Under the pieces are notes generated by a model that was given only the letters and a program-made list of their open reading frames with translations, ran no database searches and had not been told where the DNA came from. The translations under genes and the position numbers were made by a program. A stretch of DNA of 64,000 bases from Alphaproteobacteria bacterium (GTDB taxonomy: Bacteria; Pseudomonadota; Alphaproteobacteria; UBA8366; Aestuariispiraceae), in assembly GCA_024743195.1 (NCBI GenBank), contig JANSXE010000003.1, forward strand, positions 124,001 through 188,000, given 5' to 3'. Below, piece after piece: positions 25,472 through 35,487 of the stretch (the first letter of the stretch is position 1; every line of letters starts with the position of its first letter).

Positions 25472-25483
25472 GGGGCGCGCCCC

Positions 25484-26518
25484 ATGGCCGACGCGGAGGG
25501 GAGGGAGCCGGATCGCGGGCGCGGCGCGGCGCCGCAGACCGGCGAAAGCCGGACCGGCCTGAGCGCCGGCGACATGCTGACCGCCCTCGACGACGCGCTG
25601 GAGGAGCATGAGCGCTGGATGGGCCGCTGGCGGCGCGCGCTGGTCTGCCGCATCGCCCCGGACGCCGACATCCTGGCGCCGGATCAGCATCTCGCCACCG
25701 AGTTCGGCCGCTGGTGCGCGTCCAACGCCGACGCCCCGCTGCTTCAGCAGCCGGCGATGCGCGACCTGCAGCAGAGCTATCGCGACGCCATGAGCCTGGC
25801 CCATCTGCTGGCGGAGCGGGTGAGCGACCATCGCCCGATCCCGGTCGGCGAATATGACGAGCTGATGCGCCGGGAGGACGAATTCCGGGCCCGCGCGCGC
25901 CGCCTGCGCGACGCCTTTCGCAAGGCGGTCTCGGAGCTCGACCCGCTGACCGGCCTCAGCACCCGCACGGCGATGATGACGGAGCTGGAGGCGGAGTTCG
26001 CCCGCGCGCCGGCCGCCGCGCGCGCGGGAAGCGGACGCCGCGCGCTGGCGATCGCCCTTGCAGACATCGACCATTTCAAGCAGATCAACGACCGTCTGGG
26101 CCATGCGGCGGGCGACGAGGTGCTGCGGGCGGCGGCGGGTCGGTTCCTGTCGCGGCTGCGGCCGACCGATTCGATCTACCGCTATGGCGGGGAGGAGTTC
26201 CTGATCTGCCTGCCCGACGCGGGCCAGGGCGTGGCCCGCAGCGTGCTGGAGCGGCTGCGCGCGGCGCTGGCCGACCGGCCGATCGGCCTGGAGAGCGGCG
26301 AGGAGATCGCCGTCACCGCCTCCTTCGGCGTCGCGACGGCGCGGCCCGGGACGACGCTGAAGCAGGTGATCGAGCGGGCGGACGAGGCGCTCTACGCGGC
26401 CAAGCATGGCGGGCGGAACCGGGTCGCGGGATGGCGCGGGCGCGACGGCGAGGAAGACGGCGAGGACGACGCTGAGGAGGATGCAAGCGGCTATGACGGC
26501 GGAGACGACGGCGGCTGA
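25484..26518 (+). CDS. Diguanylate cyclase with degenerate CZB-like sensor domain
   Basis: A 344-residue protein. The C-terminal GGDEF domain is complete: [30 protein letters not shown] at 234-239 and the inhibitory I-site RPTD at 226-229, five residues before it. It should make c-di-GMP with product inhibition. The N-terminal region resembles the zinc-binding CZB domain of E. coli DgcZ, with [13 protein letters not shown] (His42) and the FGRW motif at 74-77. The cysteine two places before FGRW is Thr72, and the later histidines are not in place, so zinc sensing is probably lost. It overlaps mobA by 26 bases. Confidence 0.85.
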   Translation: MADAEGREPDRGRGAAPQTGESRTGLSAGDMLTALDDALEEHERWMGRWRRALVCRIAPDADILAPDQHLATEFGRWCASNADAPLLQQPAMRDLQQSYRDAMSLAHLLAERVSDHRPIPVGEYDELMRREDEFRARARRLRDAFRKAVSELDPLTGLSTRTAMMTELEAEFARAPAAARAGSGRRALAIALADIDHFKQINDRLGHAAGDEVLRAAAGRFLSRLRPTDSIYRYGGEEFLICLPDAGQGVARSVLERLRAALADRPIGLESGEEIAVTASFGVATARPGTTLKQVIERADEALYAAKHGGRNRVAGWRGRDGEEDGEDDAEEDASGYDGGDDGG

Positions 26519-27161
26519 GAGGGACCCGACACGCGATGAAGCACGCGGCGCGCGCGTGGTCGGCGTGGTGCTGGCCGGCGGGCTGGCCCGTCGCATGGGC
26601 GGCGGCGACAAGCCGCTGACCGCGATCGGCGGCAAGCCGATCCTGGAGCGCATCCTGGAGCGCGTGCGCCCGCAGGTCGACGCGCTGGCGCTCAACGCCA
26701 ACGGTGACCCGGCGCGTTTCCAATATTACGACATGGACGTGATCGCCGACACGATGGAGGGTAATCCGGGCCCGCTCGCCGGGGTGCTGGCCGGGCTCGA
26801 ATGGGCCCGGCGCGCGCACCCCGAGGCCGCGTGGCTGGCGACCTTCCCGGGCGACGCGCCGTTCCTGCCGCGCAATCTGGTGGCGCGCCTGGCGCAGGCG
26901 ATCGAGCGCGCGGGCGCCGATCTCGCCTGCGCCGCCTCGGGCGGGCGGGCCCATCCGGTGGTCGGGCTCTGGCCGGTGCGCCTCGCCGACGATCTGCGCC
27001 GCGCGATGGTCGAGGAGGAGACCCGCAAGGTCGACCGCTGGACCGCGCGCCACAAGCTGGTGCAGGTCGATTTCGCGGCCGAGCCCGTCGACCCCTTCTT
27101 CAACGCCAACAGCCCCGAGGACGTGGCCGAGGCCGAGCGGCTGTTGCCGCGGGCGGGCTGA
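26493..27161 (+). CDS. mobA: Molybdenum cofactor guanylyltransferase
   Basis: A 222-residue nucleotidyltransferase that attaches GMP to molybdopterin. The signature [18 protein letters not shown] binds GTP, and FPGDAPFLP and [12 protein letters not shown] follow the family pattern. The start at 26493 has an AGGAGG 12 bases upstream and lies within the end of the diguanylate cyclase gene. An ATG at 26481 is equally in frame but directly abuts the ribosome site. It completes the moaA/fdhD/mobA cluster. Confidence 0.93.
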   Translation: MTAETTAAERDPTRDEARGARVVGVVLAGGLARRMGGGDKPLTAIGGKPILERILERVRPQVDALALNANGDPARFQYYDMDVIADTMEGNPGPLAGVLAGLEWARRAHPEAAWLATFPGDAPFLPRNLVARLAQAIERAGADLACAASGGRAHPVVGLWPVRLADDLRRAMVEEETRKVDRWTARHKLVQVDFAAEPVDPFFNANSPEDVAEAERLLPRAG

Positions 27162-27188
27162 GCGGCCCGGCTTGTCTCCCGGCTTGGC

Positions 27189-27217
27189 TTGCCCCGCGGG
27201 TCGCCGCGCCCTAGCAT
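27189..27217 (+). promoter_or_regulatory. Promoter for the MoxR-GNAT pair
   Basis: TTGCCC (27189-27194) and TAGCAT (27212-27217) are separated by 17 bases, 48 bases before ATG 27265. Confidence 0.45.
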
Positions 27218-27264
27218 CCGGCCGCTTTCGCCTTTCCGGACCCATCGACTTCGCGAGGATGCGC

Positions 27265-28116
27265 ATGCGTTTCACCGGCACCGACAGTTATGTCGCCTCC
27301 GACGATCTGGCCGCCGCCGTCAATGCGGCGGTGACGCTGGAGCGGCCGCTCCTGGTCAAGGGGGAGCCCGGCACGGGCAAGACGCAACTGGCAGAGGAGG
27401 TCGCGCGCGCCCTCGACCGGCCGCTGATCCAATGGCACGTCAAGTCGACCACGAAGGCGCAGCAGGGGCTCTACGAATACGACGCCGTCAGCCGCCTGCG
27501 CGACAGCCAACTCGGCGACGAGCGGGTGCACGACATCGCCAACTACATCGTCAAGGGCAAGCTGTGGGAGGCCTTCACGACCGAGCCCGCGCCGGTGCTG
27601 CTGATCGACGAGATCGACAAGGCGGACATCGAGTTCCCGAACGACCTGCTGCTCGAGCTCGACCGGATGGAGTTTCACGTCTACGAGACGGGCGAGGTCG
27701 TGCGGGCCGAGACGCGACCCGTCGTCATCATCACGTCGAACAACGAGAAGGAGCTGCCGGACGCCTTCCTGCGCCGCTGCTTCTTCCACTACATCCGCTT
27801 CCCCGACGCGGAGACCATGGCCCAGATCGTCGCCGTCCATTTCCCGGACCTGAAGCAGCGCCTGTTGAAGGAGGCGCTCGGCCTCTTCTTCGAGCTGCGC
27901 GAGGTGAAGGGCCTGAAGAAGCGCCCCTCGACCTCGGAACTGCTCGACTGGATCAAGCTCCTGATGGTCGAGGACGTCTCGCCCGAGGTGCTGCGCGAGA
28001 CCGATCCGACGAAGGCGATCCCGCCGCTGCACGGCGCGCTCCTGAAGAACGAGCAGGACGTGCATCTGTTCGAGCGTCTGGCCTTCCTCGCCCGGCGCGA
28101 GGCGGGGCGCGGCTGA
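27265..28116 (+). CDS. MoxR-family AAA+ ATPase
   Basis: A 283-residue AAA+ protein. Walker A is GEPGTGKT, Walker B LLIDEIDKAD, sensor 1 IITSNNEKELPDAFLRRC with the arginine finger region. MoxR proteins act as chaperones that insert metals or cofactors, usually together with a VWA-domain protein. The VWA gene commonly next to this subfamily is absent here and is replaced by a GNAT gene. ATG 27265 is preferred for its GAGG site 6 bases upstream, over ATG 27259. Confidence 0.9.
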   Translation: MRFTGTDSYVASDDLAAAVNAAVTLERPLLVKGEPGTGKTQLAEEVARALDRPLIQWHVKSTTKAQQGLYEYDAVSRLRDSQLGDERVHDIANYIVKGKLWEAFTTEPAPVLLIDEIDKADIEFPNDLLLELDRMEFHVYETGEVVRAETRPVVIITSNNEKELPDAFLRRCFFHYIRFPDAETMAQIVAVHFPDLKQRLLKEALGLFFELREVKGLKKRPSTSELLDWIKLLMVEDVSPEVLRETDPTKAIPPLHGALLKNEQDVHLFERLAFLARREAGRG

Positions 28117-28136
28117 TCGGCGCGGAGGACGAGACC

Positions 28137-28631
28137 GTGACGGAGATCGCGATCCGCCCGCTCGACCCGGTCGCCGACATCGACTGGTGCTTCGAGCTGA
28201 ACGAGACCTGCGTGCCCGAGGTCAATTCGCTGCCCAAGGACGAATTGGCGCGGTTGATCGGGGACGCCGCGCACGCGCGCGCCGCCTGGCTCGGCGACCG
28301 ACCCGCCGGCGTGATGATCGCCTTCGGCCCCGGCGTCGATTACGGCAGCCTGAACTACGCCTGGTTCGGCGCGCGGCACGAGGATTTCGTCTATATGGAC
28401 CGCATCATGGTGCATGAGCGCGCGCGCCGCCTGGGCGTCGGCCGCCTGCTCTATCACGACCTGTTCGAGGCGGCGGCGGGCCGCTTCCCCTTCGTCGCCT
28501 GCGAGGTGAACAGCCGCCCGCCCAACCCGGGCTCCATGCGCTTCCACGAGCAGCTCGGCTTCCGCCCCGTGGGCGAGCAGGAAACCGAAGGCGGCGCCAA
28601 GGCGGTCGTGCTGCTGCGCCGCGATCTTTAG
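28137..28631 (+). CDS. GNAT-family N-acetyltransferase
   Basis: A 164-residue acetyltransferase that starts with GTG behind GGAGG. The acetyl-CoA loop is IMVHERARRLGVGRLLYHDLF, and the C-terminal FHEQLGFRPVGEQ is the usual beta6-alpha4 region. The substrate, an amine on a small molecule or protein, cannot be predicted. It lies 20 bases after the MoxR gene and is probably co-transcribed. Confidence 0.88.
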   Translation: MTEIAIRPLDPVADIDWCFELNETCVPEVNSLPKDELARLIGDAAHARAAWLGDRPAGVMIAFGPGVDYGSLNYAWFGARHEDFVYMDRIMVHERARRLGVGRLLYHDLFEAAAGRFPFVACEVNSRPPNPGSMRFHEQLGFRPVGEQETEGGAKAVVLLRRDL

Positions 28632-28646
28632 GGCGGACCGCGGCCT

Positions 28647-28760
28647 CGCCCTTCGAGACGGGCGCTGGCGCGCCCTCCTCAGGGTGAGGGCGTAAAGCGG
28701 CGAATCCAGCGCGTTTTCCTCACCCTGAGGAGCGGCCGCAAGGCCGCGTCTCGAAGGGCG
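28647..28760. repeat. Nested inverted-repeat extragenic element at a convergent junction
   Basis: The outer arms CGCCCTTCGAGACG (28647-28660) and CGTCTCGAAGGGCG (28747-28760) are perfect over 14 bases. The inner arms CCTCAGGGTGAGG (28677-28689) and CCTCACCCTGAGG (28718-28730) are perfect over 13. It lies between GNAT (+) and pyc (-) and resembles dispersed intergenic palindromes known in alphaproteobacteria. It may also end transcription from both sides. Confidence 0.7.
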
Positions 28761-28790
28761 CGGGCTTCAAATCGATCCAAGGCGCGCCCG

Positions 28791-31700
28791 TCACCCGATC
28801 TCCGCCAGCAGATCCTTCGCGTCGACCTGCGCGCCCGGCTTGACCGCGAGGCGCTTGACCGCGCCGGCGCAGGGCGCGTGGATGGCGGTCTCCATCTTCA
28901 TCGCCTCAAGCGTCATCAGCACGTCGCCGGCCTTGACCGTCTGCCCTTCGGAGGCGGCGATGGTGGAGACGACGCCGGGCATCGGGGCGGGGACGTGGCC
29001 GAGGTTCGTCTCGTCCGCCTTCTCGTTGACGGCGGCCTGGGCGGCGAGCGAGCGGTCGGCGATGCGCACCATGCGCGGTTGGCCGTTCAGTTCGAAGAAC
29101 ACCTCGCGCTGGCCGGCCTCGTCCGGCTCTCCGACCGTCAGCATGCGGATCACGAGCGTCTTTCCCTTCTCGATGTCGACCGCGATCTCCTGGCCCGGCT
29201 CCATGCCGTAGAAGAAGACCGGCGTCGGCAGCACGTCGAGCCGGCCGAAGGCCCGTTTGGTCTTGGCGAAGTCGGCGAAGACCTTCGGGTACATCAGGTG
29301 CGAGGCGAGCTCCGCGTCGCTGATGTGGCGGTCGGCGGCCTTCTCGGCCGTCGCGCGCTCGGCGTCGAGATCGACGGGCGCGAGATGCTTGCCCGGCCGG
29401 TCGGTGATCGGCGCGTCGCCCTTGAGCGCCTTCTTCTGCAAGCCCTCCGGCCAGCCGCCCGGCGGCTGGCCCAGATCGCCGCGCAGCATCTGGATCATGC
29501 TGTCGGGGAAGCTGACGTCGTGGTCGGGGTCCAGCACCTGCTCCACCGTCAGGCCGCTTGAGACCATGGCGAGCGCCATGTCGCCCACCACCTTGGAGCT
29601 GGGGGTCACCTTCACGATGTCGCCGACCATCTGGTTGACGGCGGCGTAGGCGTGCGCGACCTCGTGCCAGCGTTCGGCGAGGCCCATGGCGCGGGCCTGC
29701 TCCTTGAGGTTCGTGAACTGGCCGCCCGGCATCTCGTGCAGATAGACTTCCGAGGCGCCGGCGCGCAGGTCGCTTTCGAAGGCGGTGTATTGCAGCCGCA
29801 CCGCCTCCCAATAGTCGGAGAAGGCGCGCACCGTCGCCGGGTCGAGCCCGGGATCGCGCACCGTGTCCTTCAGCGCCAGCGCGATCGAGCCCAGGTTGGG
29901 TTGCGAGGTCAGGCCGGAGAAGCTGTCCATCGCGGCGTCGACCGCGTCCGCGCCTGCTGCGGCCGCCGCGAGGACGCTGGCGGCCGAAATCCCGCTGGTG
30001 TCATGGGTGTGAAAGTGGACCGGAAGGCCGGTCTCGGCCTTCAGGGTTTTGACCAGCACTTCGGCGGCGCGCGGGCGGCACAGGCCCGCCATATCCTTGA
30101 TCCCGAGGATGTGCGCGCCCTCCGCCTTCATCTCCCGGGCGAGTTTCACGTAGTAGTCGAGGTCGTATTTCGGCCGGTCCGGGTCGAACAGATCGCCCGT
30201 GTAGCAGATCGCGGCCTCGCAGAGCTTGCCGGTCTCCAACACCGCCTCGATCGCGACCTTCATGTTCTCCGCCCAGTTCAGGCTGTCGAAGACGCGGAAG
30301 ACGTCGATCCCGCGTTCGGCCGCCTGGGTGACGAAGAAGCGGACCGCATTGTCCGGATAGTTGGTGTAGCCGACCGCGTTGGAGGCGCGCAGCAGCATCT
30401 GGAGGAGGATGTTCGGCGCGCGCTCGCGGATCGCGTCCAGCCGGTCCCAGGGGCATTCGCTCAGGAACCGCATGGCGACGTCGAAGGTCGCCCCGCCCCA
30501 GCATTCGAGGCTGAAGAGTTGCGGCAGTCCGCGGGCGTAGGCGTCGGCCGCCTGCACCATATCGTAGCTGCGCATGCGGGTCGCCAGCAGCGACTGGTGC
30601 GCGTCGCGCATGGTGGTGTCGGTGATCAGCACGCGCTCCTGCGCCAGCATCCAGTCGCGCACGCCCTCCGGCCCGACCTCGTCCAGCAGATCCTTCGTCC
30701 CCTTGGGGCGCGCGCCCAGCATGTCGAAATTCTGCGGGAGGACGGGCGGGGCGGCGTGCGCGGGCGGCTTGGGCCGGCCTTCCGCCTCCGGATTGCCGTT
30801 GACCGTCACGTCGCAGATGAAGCGCAGAAGCCGCGTCGCCCGGTCGCGCCGGCGCGGGAAGCTGAAGAGCTCCGGCGTCTCGTCGATGAAGCGGGTCGTG
30901 TAGTCGCCGGTCAGGAACTTCGGATGGTTGATCAGATTCTCGACGAAGACGAGGTTGGTCGCCACGCCGCGGATGCGGAATTCGCGCAGCGCCCGGTCCA
31001 TGCGGCGCACCGCCGCCTCCGGGCTCCAGGCCCAGGCGGTCACCTTCTCCAGGAGCGAATCGTAATAGCGCGTAATCACCGCGCCGGAATAGGCCGTGCC
31101 GCCGTCGAGCCGGATGCCGAACCCCGTGGCCCCGCGATAGGCGGTGATGCGACCGTAGTCGGGGACGAAATTGGCCTCCGGGTCCTCCGTCGTGATCCGG
31201 CATTGCAGTGCGTGGCCGTCGAGCTGGATCGCCTCCTGCGCCGGCACGCCGGAGCGGTCGCGGTCGCCGATCGGCGCCCCCTGGGCGATCTGGATCTGGG
31301 CCTTCACGATGTCGACGCCGGTGACCTCTTCGGTGACCGTATGCTCGACCTGGATGCGGGGATTGACCTCGATGAAGTAGAAGCGCCCCGTCTCCGCGTC
31401 CATCAGGAACTCGGCCGTGCCGGCGTTGACGTAGCCCGCCTGCCGGGCGAGTCGCACGGCGGCGGCGCACAACTCCTCGCGCCGGTCCTGGGAAAGGTAG
31501 GGGGCGGGCGCGCGCTCCACGACCTTCTGGTTGCGGCGCTGGACGGTGCAGTCGCGCTCCCACAGATGGACGATCGCCCCGTGCCGGTCGCCGAGGAGCT
31601 GGACCTCTACATGCCGCGCCTTGCGGACCAGCTTCTCCAGATAGACCTCGCCGTTGCCGAAGGCGGCCTCGGCCTCGCGCCGGCCGGCCTCGACCTGCTC

Positions 31701-32249
31701 CTTGAGGTTGTCGGCGCCCTCGATGACGCGCATGCCGCGGCCGCCGCCGCCCCAGCTCGCCTTCAGCATGACCGGGAAGCCGATCCCGTCGGCGAGCCGC
31801 GCGACTTCGTCCGGATCCTCGGGCAGGGGGCCGGTCGCCGGCATGACGGGCACGTCCGCCGCCTCCGCCACGCGCCGGGCGGCGACCTTGTTGCCGACCG
31901 CGCGCATCACGTCGGGCGGCGGACCGATCCAGGTCAGGCCGGCCGCGATCACCGCCTCGGCGAACTCCGGATTCTCGGACAGGAAGCCATAGCCCGGATG
32001 CACCGCGTCGCAGCCCGCCTCATGGGCGACCCGCAGCATCTCCTCGATCGCGAGATAGGCCTTCACCGGCCCCAAGCCCCGGCCGATCAGATAGCTCTCG
32101 TCCGCCTTGAAGCGGTGGAGAGCGTATTTGTCCTCCTCCGTGAAGACCGCGACGGTGCCGATCCCCAACTCGGTCGCGGCGCGCATGATGCGTATCGCGA
32201 TCTCGCTGCGGTTGGCCGCCAGGATCTTCCGAATCGTCGTCCCCGCCAT
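28791..32249 (-). CDS. pyc: Pyruvate carboxylase
   Basis: A 1152-residue single-chain biotin enzyme that carboxylates pyruvate to oxaloacetate. Domains in order: biotin carboxylase (about 1-460; KASWGGGGRGMRVI, FIEVNPRIQVEHTVTEEVTG), carboxyltransferase (about 540-830; TTMRDAHQSLLATRMR, CWGGATFDVAMRFL, HFHTHDTSG), a linker domain, and a biotin carrier domain whose lysine is near 1118 in LEAMKMETAI. The length matches the family. It supplies the TCA cycle with C4 acids during growth on sugars or lactate. hemB lies upstream on the same strand but each has its own promoter. Confidence 0.97.
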   Translation of the reverse strand: MAGTTIRKILAANRSEIAIRIMRAATELGIGTVAVFTEEDKYALHRFKADESYLIGRGLGPVKAYLAIEEMLRVAHEAGCDAVHPGYGFLSENPEFAEAVIAAGLTWIGPPPDVMRAVGNKVAARRVAEAADVPVMPATGPLPEDPDEVARLADGIGFPVMLKASWGGGGRGMRVIEGADNLKEQVEAGRREAEAAFGNGEVYLEKLVRKARHVEVQLLGDRHGAIVHLWERDCTVQRRNQKVVERAPAPYLSQDRREELCAAAVRLARQAGYVNAGTAEFLMDAETGRFYFIEVNPRIQVEHTVTEEVTGVDIVKAQIQIAQGAPIGDRDRSGVPAQEAIQLDGHALQCRITTEDPEANFVPDYGRITAYRGATGFGIRLDGGTAYSGAVITRYYDSLLEKVTAWAWSPEAAVRRMDRALREFRIRGVATNLVFVENLINHPKFLTGDYTTRFIDETPELFSFPRRRDRATRLLRFICDVTVNGNPEAEGRPKPPAHAAPPVLPQNFDMLGARPKGTKDLLDEVGPEGVRDWMLAQERVLITDTTMRDAHQSLLATRMRSYDMVQAADAYARGLPQLFSLECWGGATFDVAMRFLSECPWDRLDAIRERAPNILLQMLLRASNAVGYTNYPDNAVRFFVTQAAERGIDVFRVFDSLNWAENMKVAIEAVLETGKLCEAAICYTGDLFDPDRPKYDLDYYVKLAREMKAEGAHILGIKDMAGLCRPRAAEVLVKTLKAETGLPVHFHTHDTSGISAASVLAAAAAGADAVDAAMDSFSGLTSQPNLGSIALALKDTVRDPGLDPATVRAFSDYWEAVRLQYTAFESDLRAGASEVYLHEMPGGQFTNLKEQARAMGLAERWHEVAHAYAAVNQMVGDIVKVTPSSKVVGDMALAMVSSGLTVEQVLDPDHDVSFPDSMIQMLRGDLGQPPGGWPEGLQKKALKGDAPITDRPGKHLAPVDLDAERATAEKAADRHISDAELASHLMYPKVFADFAKTKRAFGRLDVLPTPVFFYGMEPGQEIAVDIEKGKTLVIRMLTVGEPDEAGQREVFFELNGQPRMVRIADRSLAAQAAVNEKADETNLGHVPAPMPGVVSTIAASEGQTVKAGDVLMTLEAMKMETAIHAPCAGAVKRLAVKPGAQVDAKDLLAEIG

Positions 32250-32294
32250 GATAGAGTCTCCCCCGCGCCGACGCGTCTCGTTATGTTGCGTCGC

Positions 32295-32322
32295 AGCATA
32301 GCCGATCGCCGCCCGCGATCAA
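32295..32322 (-). promoter_or_regulatory. Promoter for pyc
   Basis: On the minus strand TTGATC (32317-32322) and TATGCT (32295-32300) are separated by 16 bases, 46 bases upstream of pyc. Confidence 0.45.
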
Positions 32323-32411
32323 ACGGACGGTTGCAACCTCTCTCGTACAGGAGCGCGCATCGGGCGAGAATCGCAGCCGCGACGCGCAGACGCGCGGGCG
32401 CGACGGGGCGT

Positions 32412-33637
<1,226 letters not shown>

Positions 33638-33710
33638 CGGCGCAGCGCCACGGCCTCCAGCGCGCCCTCGCGGCGCCCTTTACGGCAAAGCGCGCATCGG
33701 AACCCGGACG

Positions 33711-34169
33711 TCATCGCCGCCGCAACGCCTCCAGCGCGCCTTGCAGGATGTAGGCGGCGGCCATCTTGTCCACGACCTCGCCGCGGCGCTTGCGGGTCAT
33801 GTCGGCCTCGTCGACCAGGAAGCGCTCGACCGCGCTGGTCGACAGCCGCTCGTCCCAGAAGACGAGGGGGATCGTCCAGCCGCGCAGTTCGACCAGATTG
33901 CGCGCGAACTGGCGCACCGACTGGGCGCGCGGCCCCTCGCTGCCGTCCATATTGACCGGCAGGCCGATCACCACGCCGCCGACGGCGCGCTCCTCGATCA
34001 GGACCTCCAGCCGTTCGGCGTCCTGGGTGAACTTTGTGCGCCGGATCGTCTCCAGGGGCGAGGCCACGGCCCAGCTGGGGTCGCTGACCGCGACCCCGAT
34101 GGTCTTCGTGCCGGGGTCGAGGCCCATCAGCGCGCGGCCCTTGGGGAGGCGGTCGAGTTCCTGGGTCAT
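33711..34169 (-). CDS. ruvX: Putative Holliday junction resolvase / pre-16S rRNA nuclease YqgF
   Basis: A 152-residue RNase H-fold protein involved in maturation of the 16S rRNA 5' end. The family motifs are [17 protein letters not shown] with the first catalytic aspartate, [29 protein letters not shown] with the glutamate, and [14 protein letters not shown] with the last aspartate. Start ATG 34169 overlaps the stop of the upstream vapC-like gene as ATGA, so the essential gene is translationally coupled to a toxin gene. Confidence 0.93.
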   Translation of the reverse strand: MTQELDRLPKGRALMGLDPGTKTIGVAVSDPSWAVASPLETIRRTKFTQDAERLEVLIEERAVGGVVIGLPVNMDGSEGPRAQSVRQFARNLVELRGWTIPLVFWDERLSTSAVERFLVDEADMTRKRRGEVVDKMAAAYILQGALEALRRR

Positions 34170-34546
34170 CGGGCGGAAACCGCCTCGGGCAGGAAGGCGA
34201 GTATTGCGCGATCGGCCGTCACAAGCGTCAGGGTCTCTTCCCGCGCCTGCGCGACCAGCATGCGATCGAACGGGTCCCGGTGCGCCCAATCCAGCCGCCC
34301 CGCAGCCTCGGCGTGGGCCAGCGATATCGGCAAGGCGCTGAAGCCCAAAGCGTCGGTCAGCGCGCCCGTGTCGATGGACAAGGCCAACTTTCCCATCCGG
34401 CGCTTGATCGCGATCTCCCAGGCGCTTGCCGCGCTGACGAAAACGCCTGTTGCAGGATCCGCGATGCGGCCCCGCAGCGCCGGGTCGAGCGCGTCGGCCT
34501 CGTAGCCGCTCCAGAGCAACACATGCGTGTCCAGCAAGAGGCTCAC
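34166..34546 (-). CDS. Type II toxin, VapC-like PIN domain RNase
   Basis: A 126-residue PIN-domain protein that starts at GTG 34546, overlapping the antitoxin stop as GTGA. The first acidic residue is in [12 protein letters not shown]. The other conserved residues are in [16 protein letters not shown] and [13 protein letters not shown], with TADRAIL near the end, the pattern of the subfamily paired with Phd-type antitoxins. It would cut RNA, often initiator tRNA or rRNA in this family. It is coupled downstream to ruvX. Confidence 0.9.
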   Translation of the reverse strand: MSLLLDTHVLLWSGYEADALDPALRGRIADPATGVFVSAASAWEIAIKRRMGKLALSIDTGALTDALGFSALPISLAHAEAAGRLDWAHRDPFDRMLVAQAREETLTLVTADRAILAFLPEAVSAR

Positions 34547-34800
34547 GTCTGCGGATCGACCGGCCCGGCCTCGAACAGGTCGGCCGCCCCATCGTCCAGC
34601 GGCGCGTCGAAGTCTTTCGCGATCCAGCACGCGCCCGGTGCGGCCCCGAGCGGGCGCAGATCGCCATCGTCGCCCGGGCGGTAGGGGACGAGGCGCATAT
34701 AGGGCTCGCCGGCGCGCGCGATGATGATCTCCTCGCCCGCTTCGGCGCGCCGGGCGAGTTCGGAAAGCCGGCTCTTCGCTTCGAGCATGTTGACTTGCAT
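34543..34800 (-). CDS. Type II antitoxin, Phd/YefM family
   Basis: An 85-residue antitoxin. The N-terminal DNA-binding half reads [20 protein letters not shown] and [15 protein letters not shown], the Phd/YefM pattern. The acidic C-terminal tail would cover the toxin. It is the first gene of the pair, as usual, and the promoter region upstream carries repeats suited to autorepression. Confidence 0.88.
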   Translation of the reverse strand: MQVNMLEAKSRLSELARRAEAGEEIIIARAGEPYMRLVPYRPGDDGDLRPLGAAPGACWIAKDFDAPLDDGAADLFEAGPVDPQT

Positions 34801-34817
34801 GAGGGCGGCCCACCCGT

Positions 34818-34861
34818 TTAGCTAACTTGGCTAATATACGGTCGCGCTGCTGATGCGCCAA
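34818..34861 (-). promoter_or_regulatory. Promoter and probable operator of the toxin-antitoxin pair
   Basis: On the minus strand TTGGCG (34856-34861) and TATATT (34833-34838) are exactly 17 bases apart. Immediately downstream is TTAGCTAA (34818-34825, self-complementary) and a second GCTAA half (34830-34834), placed to block transcription when bound. Confidence 0.6.
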
Positions 34862-34865
34862 GCGG

Positions 34866-34894
34866 TTGCGGCGCCGCGTGCGCCGGCTTACGCT
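34866..34894 (+). promoter_or_regulatory. Promoter for the cupin gene
   Basis: TTGCGG (34866-34871) and TACGCT (34889-34894) are separated by 17 bases. It lies back to back with the toxin-antitoxin promoter. Confidence 0.4.
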
Positions 34895-34929
34895 GAAGGC
34901 GTTCGCGCGCACCGACACCGGGAGGCTTC

Positions 34930-35313
34930 TTGCCGAACCAGTTCCTATCTCTCGCCCGCGACGGCGTGGTCGAGGCGCTGGACGCTACGCCGGATTTCTG
35001 GGACGGGCTGATGAGCGGCCGGATCAGGATCGACGGCTGGCTCGTCTCGTTGATCGAGCTCGACGGCGCCTTCGACCACTCAGAACGGCATGTCGCCGGC
35101 GAGGAGATCGTCATTCTGCGCGAGGGCGGGCCCGTCGACCTCTCCTTGGACGAGCCGGGCGGGCCGCGGATCGTGCGCCTGACCCGCGACGATCCGGTCT
35201 GCATCGTGCCGCGCAACGTCTGGCACATGGGCCGGTCGGAAGCGTCTGCGACCCTGGTCTTCATCACGCCCGCCGGCGGGACCGATCATCGACCGGTTTC
35301 GGAGCACCCCTGA
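34930..35313 (+). CDS. Cupin-domain protein
   Basis: A 127-residue protein that starts with TTG behind GGGAGG. A single beta-barrel cupin is suggested by DGAFDHSERHVAGEEIVILREGG and the second motif VPRNVWHMGRSEASATLVFITP. A histidine and glutamate in the first motif and a histidine in the second could bind a metal, but the motif spacing is loose. Function is unknown. The stop codon lies in the first copy of a 14-bp tandem repeat. Confidence 0.75.
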   Translation: MPNQFLSLARDGVVEALDATPDFWDGLMSGRIRIDGWLVSLIELDGAFDHSERHVAGEEIVILREGGPVDLSLDEPGGPRIVRLTRDDPVCIVPRNVWHMGRSEASATLVFITPAGGTDHRPVSEHP

Positions 35314-35372
35314 GGGAGCACCCCTGAGGGAGTACCCCTGAGGGAGCACTCCTGAGGGAGCACTCCCTGAGG
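35304..35372 (+). repeat. 14-bp tandem repeat, about five copies, at the 3' end of the cupin gene
   Basis: Units of GCACCCCTGAGGGA start at 35304, 35318, 35332, 35346 and 35360, with one or two changes in the later copies. The first unit contains the cupin stop codon. The period of 14 shifts frame, so the later copies are non-coding spacer before the gatCAB promoter. Confidence 0.85.
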
Positions 35373-35385
35373 CCGCCCCGGCTGC

Positions 35386-35414
35386 TTGCCGCTCCGGGCG
35401 CCCGGTGCTAGCTT
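35386..35414 (+). promoter_or_regulatory. Promoter for gatCAB
   Basis: TTGCCG (35386-35391) and TAGCTT (35409-35414) are separated by 17 bases, about 74 bases before gatC and just after the 14-bp repeats. Confidence 0.5.
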
Positions 35415-35487
35415 CCGCGCGGCGTTCCGGGGGCGGCCTGGTTCCTCGGATTCCGGACAGTTTCACGCATCGATGAGGGCTCTTCCC

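Noticed and set aside
35304-35372. Short direct repeats considered as a CRISPR array
   Set aside because: The units are contiguous at 14 bp with no spacers, and there are no cas genes in the window.
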